From positions 1,674,001-1,738,000 of the forward strand of contig CP099428.1 in the NCBI GenBank assembly GCA_024114885.1: a DNA stretch of 64,000 bases, in the 5' to 3' direction. The position numbers were made by a program, and so were the translations under genes. The notes below the pieces were generated by a model that searched no databases, was not told the DNA's origin, and was given only the letters and a program-made list of their open reading frames with translations. Of this stretch, positions 44,552 through 55,527 are shown piece after piece. The stretch's first letter is position 1. Each line of letters begins with the position of its first letter. This DNA is from Septoria linicola. Its lineage: Eukaryota > Ascomycota > Dothideomycetes > Mycosphaerellales > Mycosphaerellaceae.

Positions 44552-45420
44552 ATGGCTGCCATATGCATATGATTTGATGACTTTATGACATAGAATGTAG
44601 AATCTATATCTCGACACGGACAAGAATGTTCTGTGCTCACTGGAAACGTAACATCGCCACATCAGTCACGATCGTATCAAAGCCTGGCGCAGGCTCTTCA
44701 GTGGAGCGTATTCAAGTGATCGCAGCATTACTTCCTAATCGTCACACAACAGGATCATGTTATGGACACGCCACCCACCACGACAGGCATTCCACTGGCT
44801 GGCAGTAGGGCCCTTAATCTAGTGTATCGATCTTTCAGTCGGTGGTAGAACACCGACTACAATGTCGTCGTCTGGTGCAAGATCAGCAGATGGCTGGCGT
44901 GTTTCCAGACTTCACGTTAGGGTTGACTAAAGTTATTCCTGGGACAACGACGATGACCTCGACATTCAACCTACCTCGAGTGCGAGCACTCTAGCTAGAC
45001 TTTATATGGTTTCTCGCGTTGTTTGCAACAGCGTGACTCGAACAGTCGGAAGCTGCATCGTTGGTGAGATGATCTCTGAATTACCTGAATTTCGCAATTT
45101 GATCCTTCCCAGAAAGGTATGCTACGAGCAGTCCACATACGTGACCATCTTTTCGTTCAAGCACTATCATTGCGCCGCGACGACTGCAAGAAGGACAAGT
45201 GCTGCTGACACGACTAGCCAAACGACACCCGTACGTTGTGGTTGTCTGCCTCGAAGGTAGATTGTGCTTTGCCGCACCATATTGTTCACGTTCGTTTGAA
45301 CTTCTTGGCGTCCCGTAGCTCAGTGTCGAGCACGACACTTCTATGAGTATCTGACGCACAGATGGAGTCCGTGAGTGTATACTCGTGGCTATCTATACTG
45401 GAAGACCTGCACTCCGCTAC
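44552..45420. other. Intergenic between convergent genes
   Basis: Two genes converge here. No gene recognised. Confidence 0.45.
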
Positions 45421-47986
45421 TCATAGCCCTTTCCACACCAGATTCTTCTGCACCTCAATCTCACCAGACAGCGGTGTACTAGCGCTCGAATTGCCCACCA
45501 AGACAGTATACCTGCCCTTCTCCGATAGCCAAGCATCCTTCCCCTCATGATAGAAGCTCGTGGCGTACTTCTTCGATATCTTGACCTCCGCGCTCTTCGT
45601 CTCTCCAGCTTCTACAAACACCTTTGCGAACCCCTTGAGCTCCTTGCTCGGTCTGTTGATGCTCGGTGTTTGTGGCGCCACATAGACTTGCACGACCTCC
45701 GCACCAGCGACCTTGCCAGTATTCGTCACTTGCACGGTGATGACCACTTCATCGCTTTCTGCATCGGCTGACACTTGCAGGTCTTTGAGCTCGAAGCTGG
45801 TATAGCTCAGTCCATGTCCGAACGGGAACAGGACTTCCTTCTTCGTCTTCTCGTAGAACTTGTAGCCCACATACACACCCTCTCCATACACTACTCGGTT
45901 ATCGTCACTCGTGTAGTTCAAGAATGCCGGGTTGTCCTCGTTTCTCTTCGGGAAGCTCAAGCTCAGCTTTCCGCTGGGGTTGATGTCTCCGAATACCACG
46001 TCCGCGATCGCATTGCCGGTTTCGTTGCCGCCGTACCAGGCTTGCACCAGAGCGTTGGCCTTGTCCGCCCACGGCATTGTTACGGGTGTGCCAGATTGGA
46101 TTACGACAGCAGTGTTCGGGTTTGCGGCCAGAACAGCTTCGATTAGCTCGTCAGATCCGGGGGGTAGGTCCATGTGGCTTCGATCGTAGCCTTCTGACTC
46201 CCAGTCCGAGTTGAGACCAGCCACAAGCACAACCTGATCGACCTTCTTCGCCAGCTCTACTGCGCGCTGCATCTCGATCTTCTGGTCAAGCTTGCGATGT
46301 AGACCTAGACGGATGCCACCTGCTCCAAATGCTGTCACGCCCTCTTTCTTGTATGTGAGGGTGGGCAAGGAGCCAAATTCGACGTGGACATCGTATGTCT
46401 TGCCCGCCTCGAGGTTGATTGAGCCAATCTCCTCGTGTGTGCCGACACCGAAGAAGGAGTCGCCGGGTGTCTGTTTGGTCTTGTTGTCGACCACGAGTTT
46501 TCCGTCCACGAAGACTTGTGCTGTGCCGGCTACCGAGCAGCTGAACTCGTACTCCGCAGTTTCGTCGGGAGTGAAGGTCGTGTCGATGTCCGAATAGAAG
46601 AGATGTGTATTGAGTTGAGGATTCTTGTAATCGAAGAGGAGGATGCTGGTATCCTTGATGAGAAGTTCGTCGATGGCGTGTCGTTCTTTGCCGGTGTTCG
46701 GAGGTTCGAGGTAGACTTTCATGATCAGCCCAGTGCGGTTGTCTTTCGTCTTGGAGACACGGGAGAGAAGTGGAAGCCGCTTCCAAGCAGATGCTCCGAG
46801 CGCGTATTCGGCGCTCTCTACTTTGGCCTTGATGCCGTCGGCCGGCGTTACTGCGTAGTACGGTAGAAGCGAAGCGGAACCTCCGCCAGAAAAGGCAGCA
46901 TATGCGGCATTGGGCCCAATAACAGCTGTGGTCTTCTCCTTCTTGAATGGCAGAATGCCACCCTCGTTCTTGTTCAAAACTATACTGTTAGCTGCAATCG
47001 ATCGAAGAAGAGCTGCAGTCTCTGGCGAGTCCACAGTAGATTCCTCGGCGTTCTCCTCAATGTTCAAGGGTAGAAGCTTCTTGATCAGCTTGAGCACCTC
47101 CGTCACTCTCGCATCGAGATGATGACTTAGCAGCTTCCCGCAACGCAATGCTAGATCGATCTGAGGACCTCGTAGTGATGGTGGACCAGGCATCTCCAAA
47201 TCCAATCCTGCTTTGATGGCTTCTGTGGTCGAGTACACGCCAAACCAGTCAGACATTACAAGACCATCGAAGCCCCATTCACTTCTCAGGATGTCCTGTA
47301 ATAGCTTGGGATTCTCGCTTGCATGAGTTCCATTTACGAGATTGTAAGAAGTCATATATGCCCATGGCTTGGCATCTCTCTGCGCGATCTGGAACGGCAT
47401 GAGGTAGACTTCGCGGAGGGCTCGCTGGGACACTATGCTGTTGCTTGACATTCGTTTGTCTTCGAGATCGTTGCACACGAAATGCTTCAACGTCGCCGCC
47501 ACACCTGTAGACTGAATGCCCGCGACTGAAGCTGCTGCCAGATTGCCAGCCAGCACCGGATCCTCGGAATATGATTCAAAGCCTCGCCCGCCGAGAGGCG
47601 ATCGTTGCATGTTTACAGTAGGACCCAGTAGAACAGATGCACCTTTAGCAATTGCTTCGCGACCCATAAGCTCGCCGCCTTCTCGAACGAGGTCGACATC
47701 CCATGTTGCGCCAAGGGCAGTGCCTGTGAGAGATGGTGAGCAATTGACAGCATTCTGAACAGAGTCACGACTTACCACAAGGCAGGCACGCAGCAGGCAC
47801 GCCGTTGAAGAACTTGGTGCCTCTCACGCCATTTGGTCCATCTGAAGTCCTGATCGCTGGTATGCCTAGTCGAGAAACTCCAGCCAGGTGCCAAAAGTCA
47901 GTGCCTGATAGCAGTGATACCTTCTCCTGGGTCGTGAGCTGTGAAAGCACATCTTCGACATCGAAGTCTTTGTACTTGGCCGCCAT
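45421..47986 (-). CDS. Intracellular-type GH3 beta-glucosidase with PA14 domain
   Basis: Two exons (47986-47776, 47723-45421) and a 52-nt intron (GTAAGT to CACAG) give 837 residues. The start MAAKYKDFDVEDVL has no signal peptide. Domain order: GH3 N-terminal barrel with the nucleophile Asp229 in GLVMSDWFG, then the GH3 C-terminal domain, a PA14 insert at about residues 390-550 (YSDIDTTFTPDETAEYEF, FVDGKLVVDN), the WESEGYDRSHMDLPPG loop that supplies the acid/base, and a C-terminal fibronectin-III-like domain (TGKVAGAEVVQVYV). Such enzymes release terminal beta-glucosyl residues from oligosaccharides and glycosides. The layout and lack of signal peptide fit the cytosolic group. Intact. Confidence 0.93.
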
Positions 47987-49100
47987 TTTGCGATGTTGCA
48001 CTAGGAGAAGGCAGCCTTGAGTCCAGAGAACGGGAGGAGGATGGCAAGAGGGCGATGAGTGCTGTACAGAGGTACTGGGTAGACAGACATACGTACTCTC
48101 ATATACTTCGCATGTCCCTGCTGCTATCAGGCTAATGCTCCGAACGAGAGCCACATTGCAAACGTGTCAGTACAGCCCCACGATAGCGTGCGATTGTTAG
48201 GCTACGGAAGATGGCCCTCCGTCCCTTCAGGCAAAGCTCGCGTGGATTCGTGCTTGGCTATCGCGTGCAGTACCCAGCTTCAGTTGACCACATGAGCATG
48301 GAGTCTCCATGTCTTGGGGACTGAAGCTTCTTGCATTGGTAATCGTGCACCTCTGAAGCTGGAGGGCGCGATGGCGACAATGCGTGTTTCGATAGAGGTG
48401 GAGGTGAGACATGGGGAGCGGCTACCAGGGCCGACACTCCTGGCCGCTGGGCAGAGATGTCCCGAGCTTCAACCTTGACGCTCGGCATTTCTGTCGACTC
48501 GATCTTCATCACTTGATCATCCTCGTGCATCTGAATCTACAACGACTCGTACAATTGAAGAAGCCATGCATCGCGATATTTGGATGTCTCCCAGGATGAT
48601 TCGCATGCACCGACGAGGATGAAGATCATCGAGTCATGCTCGAAGGCAGCCTCCTGTGGCAGGAAAGAGCCACCGAGCGTCACACATGCTTTTCTTGGCG
48701 CGTCGAGACGCGATTACTGTGCGACTCTTGACATCTTCTTCATCTCTTCTTCTTATAACACATCGCCGTTGATGCACGTGACTCCAGGTCGCTTTGCTTG
48801 ATGGCCACAAGGCATTGTGAGCACCATGTCACGAGCTTCATCAATTATGCTGAGATTCTCAGTCGCGGCAATACTTCGCAATTGCCACTATCCATGAGCT
48901 CCTTCTGAGACGTCAGCCGTAGCATGCTGTCAAATGCTAGCACGTGTCCCGCGCGGGCACATGTCATCAGTTGAACTAATTTGCCATGCCGCAGCTCGAC
49001 GGGATAGAGAACACGTAAGTATCAGCTGCTCCTACTCGCATAGACTGCTCGCACATATCACCAGCGTACCATATCCCATTCGTCTTGCAGCACATCCGAC
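47987..49100. other. Intergenic between divergent genes
   Basis: This stretch should hold the beta-glucosidase promoter and that of the next gene. No gene was recognised. Confidence 0.45.
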
Positions 49101-50135
49101 ATGCCCCACGCCGCGCCACACACGGTCAAGGCGACTCTCAACTACTTTCTAGATCCAGAGAAGGGCGGCTACGAGAGTTCTGGTTTGGGACAGTAGGAGA
49201 AAAGCGCCGGCTTTTCGAATATGTCGAGGTGCCTGTTGTGGATATGCGTGGGAATGAGAACATGTTCAGGTTGGACACTCATGGCTTCCAATACGTGAAC
49301 AATAGTAGTGTCCTGACTCCAGAGGACACGGACAGTCATGGCAAGATAAGAGAAGTGTACTACGAGGAATGCGTGGAATTGCTCAAGACAATGTGAGTTC
49401 CGAAGTAGCTCTGGCAATGTAGTCATGTGCAGCTACTGAGTGTGTCATGTACGTGGTAGAACCGGGGCGTCTCGCGTTCACGTTATGGGACACGTCTGCC
49501 GTAGGCAAAACTGGGACAAGTTCTTACTAAGAAGTGACCAAGAATCAAGGCGATATGGAGAGGACACCAATTCCAACATCGGCCAGGGATATACACGTCG
49601 GTGAGTGACAGGAACTGACACGACCAGGTAAGTGAAGGTGAGCTGATGCCCAAAAGACTACTCCTACGAAGGAGCCAAAACACGCCTGGACTTTAACCTG
49701 CCCCAAGAGGCCGAGAAATTGAGTCGCAAGCGATGGGCAATCATCAACATCTGGCGACCGATCTATCCTGTGACCCGAGAAAACCTCGCGCTAGCCGATG
49801 CGCGATCTAGTCGCGATGATGAGCTCCGACCAGTCATTGCCAAATGCCGGCGCCCAGACGACGCCGAAAAGCTATCGCCAATCACTCGTGCTGCGTACAA
49901 CCGCAATGATGTCGAGACATGGTCGTTGGCGCCTCCTTCCACTCCTGATCAGCATAAGTGGTACTACTGTTCGGAGCTGAATCACTCTGATGCTCTTTTG
50001 CTCAAGATCTTTGACTCGAGTGAGGAGGAAGGCGTGGCGAGAAGGACGCCACGTACAGCTTTTACCTGCAGCGAGGATTATGGTGATCAGCGGCAGAGTA
50101 TTGAAGTGAGGAGTCTAGTCTTCTGGGATGATTGA
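49101..50135 (+). pseudogene. CmcJ/AsaB-like oxidoreductase gene with two frameshifts
   Basis: Exon pieces are 49101-49392, 49460-49600 and 49657-50135, with good introns (GTGAGT to GTGGTAG, 67 nt; GTGAGT to CAAAAG, 56 nt). The text is that of the fungal CmcJ/NvfI-like family (iron-dependent hydroxylases and desaturases of secondary metabolism): LNYFLDPEKGG, FWFGTVGEKRR, FRLDTHGFQYV, TGASRVHVMGH, RDIHVDYSYEG, KRWAIINIWRPI and SIEVRSLVFWDD. Two single-base shifts break it. The first lies at about 49171-49180, where the frame starting MPHAAPH runs into TAG although FWFGTVG continues one frame over. The second lies at about 49555-49590 between SRRYGED and ARDIHVD. No splice signals explain either shift. 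Confidence 0.65.
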
Positions 50136-50361
50136 AAAGATGGTCTGCGGAGCCATGCGGGCACATAGTGAAATGTCGCTCTGCAGGTCCGGCAGTGTCA
50201 GCAAAGAATCGGATGGAGACGCTCGAGTTGTGCTTAGGAGAACCACACTGTTCACTCGAAGCTGACAGTAGACACACTGCTCCTCGGTGTTACGCCACCA
50301 TAATGCACGCTAATTTTACACAGTGGCTATGCCAAGTCATCAACTCGTTGCGTCGTTACAT

Positions 50362-52047
50362 TCATCTTTCCGGAGGCAGCCTTGCCGTCGGCATATACTT
50401 CACGAACTCTTGCTTCGACTCCCAAGGCCGTGCGGCGCTGCTGATGAGCATTGTAGGTGAATCCATGCCTTCCTTATCCATGTCTAGGAAAGTGCCACTT
50501 CCTCGATCCTTCTCAGAAGCTGTGACCATCTCGAAAGACGGTAACCTTTGACTTCCGTTCATAGTCTGTCGCCCTCGGTGCCAGCAGCGTTGGATCAGCC
50601 CAGTCATGGGTACCATGCAGCAACAGATCATGCTGCAGTAGACTTCGATCTGAGAGGTTGGTGGTTAGCTGAGAGTTGATTAATGGTTGCTGTTTGCGCT
50701 TACCAGACTCCAGAAACCTGCAGGTGTAAAGTCCCATGTGATGTTTCTGGCGGTATACAGGCCGTTGAGCTGTGTGAGACGGATAATGCTACATGCTGTT
50801 GCGATGAAGCCGACAAGGAAGCAGGAGCAGATCCTAGCAACGTCAGCTATAATCTGTGCCATTGTGCTGGAGATTCGCTCACCCTAATTTCTGCCCGACG
50901 GAAACATCCAGCTTCAGCAGTCTTGGGATAGGAAGGACAATGACAATGATGTCGAACATGACATTGAGGCCACCATAGGCGTAAGCTGCGTGCACGCGGT
51001 TTGTGCACGTTCCTGTTTCGAGAGGCACTCGATCAGTATATGATTGACGCAAGGTATGGCGGAATAAATGTGGTCTTACCCATTGCCGTGTTGGCATACT
51101 TCCACGCATTGCTAATCGGATGACAGGCGAACACAATGGAGAGGACGCAAGCCAGTGCCGTAGAGACGAGGGCTATCGCTATTGCCCAGCATATGATCCG
51201 AAAGCGCGAGATATAGCCGGGCTCGCTGGGCCAGATGCGGAGATAGAGGAATACCAAGGAGAGCTTGGTGCAGAAGACAGCGACCATATAGATCGATTGT
51301 ACTGCGTAGAACCACTGATTCGTTGTCAGTACTAGTCTCGATGGAAGTCCGAGATACGCCACTCTAGGCCCGCCTCGCAGCGTTTAGTTAGTGAAGACTT
51401 GCCTTCGCATAGGATATGATGTCTGTGATTGGGAGCATCCAAGAATCCTGGCCGCCGCCAAACTCGACCATCTTGCAAGCTACTACCGTGATGCCAACGA
51501 CCGGGATATAGCAGGCCATTACAACAGCTACAGTCGACAAGTGTTAGCAGCATACGCATTGTGGGTCTGTGGTGCATGACATACCATCGTCCCAGCTCAA
51601 GCCAGCACCGGAAAGCCGCCGCCATCGCGACAGGAAACGAGCGATGAGAAACAGAGTAGTAATGCTAAACAGCACAAGTGCAACGACAAGTACCAGTGTT
51701 CCTCTGTTGCGATCTCGCGGGTACTCGCAACTATCGGCCTGAAACTTCAAGCCTTCGAGTGCCTCGGCCAATGTTGGACATTCTTCTAACACGCACGTCG
51801 ACAGCCCATCTGCGACAGGACCTTTCGAAGCACAATAACACTCTGAGGTGAGGGATGTCGTCGGGTCGAGGATCGGACAATTGAGGTCTGCCAGCACGCG
51901 CGTGGCACATTGTGTCACGCATTGCGGAAGTGCTAGTGCTGCCGTGGTATTGAGTTCCCTGCTGCGGGCCTCCAGCAAATGTCTTGCTTCCGTCCAGACA
52001 TTTCCCAGCACTATGATAGAGGCCAGCAGATTAGACACGAATCGCAT
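50362..52047 (-). CDS. CFEM-domain PTH11-type receptor (fungal GPCR-like)
   Basis: Six exons (52047-51585, 51527-51403, 51314-51080, 51012-50883, 50833-50704, 50649-50362) give 456 residues. A signal peptide ends about residue 20. The CFEM domain follows (about 38-110) with all eight cysteines in the usual spacing. Seven membrane segments of the fungal rhodopsin-like family come next: LVLVVALVLFSITTLFLIA; AVVMACYIPVVGITVV; YAVQSIYMVAVFCTKL; IICWAIAIALVSTALACVL; GGLNVMFDIIVIVLPIP; and CFLVGFIATACSIIRL through FWSLIEVYCSMICCCM. A 95-residue cytoplasmic tail closes it. Proteins of this layout in pathogenic fungi sense surface or host cues (PTH11 of Magnaporthe). All introns are 49-88 nt; the second has a GC donor. 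It is convergent with the CmcJ-like gene 226 bp away. Confidence 0.88.
51315..51402 (-). other. GC-AG intron in the CFEM receptor gene
   Basis: The donor is AAG|GCAAGT and the acceptor GAATCAG with branch CTGAC, 88 nt. It joins IISYAK to WFYAVQSIYM, the expected continuation of a membrane helix. Confidence 0.75.
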
Positions 52048-53339
52048 CGTGGTGCTTCGAAGTCATGACAGTGAATGATGATGCTTGAAGAGCAGCAGCA
52101 GACGACGGCAGATTCATGCACATGATAAACATGGCCGTTACCAAACAGCTTCTCCGCATCTGGAGGATTTTGGTGGCTTGGGCATCAGTCTAGATTGAGT
52201 ATTGAAGGCGCTTGTAGGTTTCTGTATACAGCGCGAAAGCCTTTTTCAGGACATGTCGCAACAAGGAGAGATCGACATGCTGAAGCTGTTGTCATTGGCG
52301 GCAACTGGAGAGGCGGCAGCTCTGCCGTGAGGAAACAGCTCGATCTCTGGCAGAAGATGGAGATGATGTTCGACTAGTCCGCCTGATTGGTGATGTCTCG
52401 CGCATTAGTCGCGTGATGTGTGTGAGCCGTCTGTTTGGAAAGGTTCCCCGCAAGACGGCCCGTGGCGATCGTGAAGATGGCGTTTGTTGGGTCAGGGGTC
52501 GGCGAATGATGCGGTCGCACAAAAGAGCCTCGCATCTTTTCAGGACAACATGGACAGTTGATTACACAAGAAGCAGTTCTGTCATATTGTTGTATGAAGC
52601 ATTCAGAGCCATCCGCCGCGAGGTCAGCACACTGTCAAGGAGAAGCTAGTTGGCAGACAGAAGCATCCGCAGCGACAGCGACTATAAGTGCGCAAAGATT
52701 CGATCGCAATTGATGACAGGTGTGTGAAGCTGTTCTGCAGGCCACTTCTTCTCGGCAGTGAGGCGATATTCGGCTGCCTCTATGTGCTGACAGTCCTATT
52801 ATGGCAGCCTCACTTACGTGTAGGCTGTCGCCTCGACGGTCACGCCTTCATGCATGATGGGAGAACGTCACGGCAGGCCAACATAGACAGTGCAGATCGC
52901 GGGCAATTCTGACAAGACACAGGCGATTGGAATGTCCGAGGAAAGATGCCATGCTTTGTAGGGTCACGAACTGGGTCTCGCAGCACACTGCAGTGCTCTG
53001 CTGCGCGAAGACACTACTACCGAGTGCAGATCTGCGCGAAGTGCTCAGGAAGAGTCTGTTTCCGAGAACATGGTGATCTTTCTTCCACATCTACGCTGAC
53101 TCACCGTCAGAAACACTTCAAATGAAGTCCATCATCCTGATACCGCGATATCACGGGCCAACATCGAAGAATCGAGACGAACACAGATCCTTGTCTGTGG
53201 TGTTCTTTCGTGCCATATCGTGAGAGATCTTATGGAGTTCTCCTCTCTAGACCTCTACAGCTGCAGACCTCCCTCTCGCTAAGTGAAGCCGCTTGATCTC
53301 CAGTGACGGAAGTAACATCTTTTCTTCCAGCAACGATAT
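52048..53339. other. Intergenic, no gene recognised
   Basis: This is the upstream region of the CFEM receptor. Nothing else was recognised before the F-box-like fragment. Confidence 0.45.
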
Positions 53340-53450
53340 GACGCGGTCCAGTGCAAGAGATTGCAGAAGCTTCCCGGCGAACTGCTCGAAGCTATCGCGT
53401 TATTTGCAGAAGCAGCTTCCAGCAATCCGCGCTCTCCGAAGACGCGTCAT
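53340..53450 (+). pseudogene. Truncated copy of the F-box-like gene
   Basis: The stretch 53362-53410 repeats 53860-53908 at about 85 percent identity by eye (shared CTTCCCGGCGA, CTG-TCGAAGC-ATCGCGTTATT). Translated in the matching frame it gives RLQKLPGELLEAIALFAEAASSNPRSP against RLPGELIEAIALFTDNSRSANKD of the downstream gene. Similarity fades after the F-box start and no further exons follow, so it is a truncated tandem copy about 500 bp upstream. Confidence 0.65.
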
Positions 53451-53804
53451 GTTTGTCCTCACTTCGTGTGCCATGTCAAGGCTCGAAGTGAAGGGCCCGA
53501 GTGTGACTGCCTGATCTTGCCGCCTTAACTCCTTTGGATGATCAGGAAGTAGTCGTGCGCACTAACATTATGTCTTCCATCTCGATCGCCTTCATCTTGA
53601 GCGCAGCCTGCAGAGTCGTGAAGCAGACTGTCTTCGAGGCGTTTGTGCCGCGCTGCAGTTGCACAATCGTCTCAAAAGCACGCGTTTCCACGAGCGAATC
53701 AGAACCTGTCTGGACTGCAGCTTCGCAACACTTCTCGAGGAGCAGTTTCAACTTTCTACTTCCAAATCTTCCTCTCCTCCTTCTCTGAACAAGGCCGATC
53801 AACA

Positions 53805-54960
53805 ATGGACGTCCTCGCCTCGTCCAGCGCAGATGACGGCAACGGACGTATCACACAACTGCAGAGACTTCCCGGCGAGCTGATCGAAGCCATCGCGTTA
53901 TTCACAGACAATTCGCGCTCTGCGAACAAGGACAAACTCGACCTGCTGGCTCTCCGCCTCACATGCAAAAACATTGAGGCACACTCGCGCGTGAGTTGAT
54001 CGACATGGCTGATCTGACAGTGGCTGCGAAGTGTGGGCTGTCGTTGCATTAATCGATACCAGAAAACTTTCATCGCGCGATTCTTGAAATCAGTGTGCGC
54101 TGGCTACAATATCCGTCAACTGAAGGATGTTCTGGAGCGTCCTGAGTTCGCTGCGAAAGTCCAGCGTCTCGATCTCATCCACGACGGGCCAGCAGATGAC
54201 TCCGAAAGCGCTTTGGCAGCAATTATCCACCTGAACCCCACACTGAAGGTATTCCAGCTCCATGGCGGCAGGCTTCAGACTTGGAGAGCGACTGGCTACT
54301 CGGGGATTGGCCTTCACGCTTGCTGCAGTCCGCCCGACTTCCTATGCTCGGCAGTCTTTCCCTCAGGAATGTCGTTATCAGCTCAGAATCTCTCAAAGAT
54401 CTCTTGATGAGCTATGCACCGACTCTGCGATGCTTGGAACTCTGCTCAATCGAACCAAGTAAGTGCAGCACGCCAGGCACAAGCATCGAGGCTGTTGAGA
54501 CCGTTGCGCTCAATCTGCAGTAGACACTAACCACCTTCGTATTCTAGGGGACGGCTCTCCAGCCGATTTAGCAGTCGCCATCCGTGACCATCTAATCCTG
54601 GTCGAGATGCGCCTTCAAGGAATCGGGCACTTCCCGCCTTCGCACCGATACAACAGTATTCCTGGCCTGAATGGAGGCCATGGCGGAGATGTGGATGGAC
54701 AGAAGTGGTTCCGCAGCAAGACCCCCCAGACAAAGCAGTGCTACAGATTCGGGTATAATTGGATCGTTGCTAGCGGCGTGGGCGCGATCAAGCTCGTGCT
54801 CAACAGGACCCTTCAGTTCGCAGGAGACCAACGCTATGATCCTACTATGACGGAAGAGTCGGTAGTACCAAGCCTCACGCAGGTCGAGGGCCGGCGGGGA
54901 AACGGCCTGAAGCATCGGACGGCTTTCTTGGCAAGTCGCACTGTTCGATGGACATATTGA
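53805..54960 (+). pseudogene. F-box-like gene with one frameshift
   Basis: Exons 53805-53990, 54063-54458 and 54548-54960 have good introns (GTGAGT to ATACCAG, 72 nt; GTAAGT to ATTCTAG, 89 nt). Exon 1 carries RLPGELIEAIALF, an F-box-type start. Exon 2 reads FIARFLKSVCAGY and VQRLDLIHDGPADDSES up to TLKVFQLHGGRLQT, then must change frame near 54271-54282 to continue LESDWLLGDWPSRLL, SLSLRNVVISSESLKDLLMSYAPTLRCLEL, a leucine-rich text typical of these proteins. Exon 3 ends HRTAFLASRTVRWTY. No intron of usable length covers the shift, so a single-base loss is the simplest reading. If real, the product is truncated; a sequencing error is the alternative. Confidence 0.55.
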
Positions 54961-55527
54961 TGCGGCAGCACTCCGACATCGAGCGTGGCATGAGTCCACG
55001 GACTTAAATGTAGCTGCCCATGAAAGCGAATCAGGTTCCCGATGCTATTATGTGAAGTCATAAGTAGATGTGGTCCATCTTACGAAACTCCACTGAGTAC
55101 ACTGCGGGCTTCCACCCGCGCTTGACTGTAAATGTCCAAATGCTCTCAACGATTCCGAGACCAATAGTGATATCTATGGATAGCTAGACCACGACTTCCA
55201 AGCCATTACGGTAGGATCTGACGCGAAGTCGTGAGACCAATCTTCGGCGACATGATCCATGAGCTTGAACATCCCACGATGAGGTGCTTGTATGTGCTTT
55301 GATGGTCGCGGCTGATGACTGGACCATGTTCAACCCATGGCCGCTTCGCTCGTCCTGTCTTGTCCATGATAGCAGAATGTGCCCCAGTTGAACGATCTGG
55401 CAAACGGCGGTGCCATATTCGCCCAAGGTCTTGCACAATTGATGCCCTGTGAGAGAGCCTCGAAAACGGTAGTGGTTCATTTGTAGCTCTATCATCTATG
55501 CTCTATCTTGCACTTATCATGGTCGCG
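54961..55527. other. Intergenic between convergent genes
   Basis: Two genes converge; no gene recognised. Confidence 0.45.
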
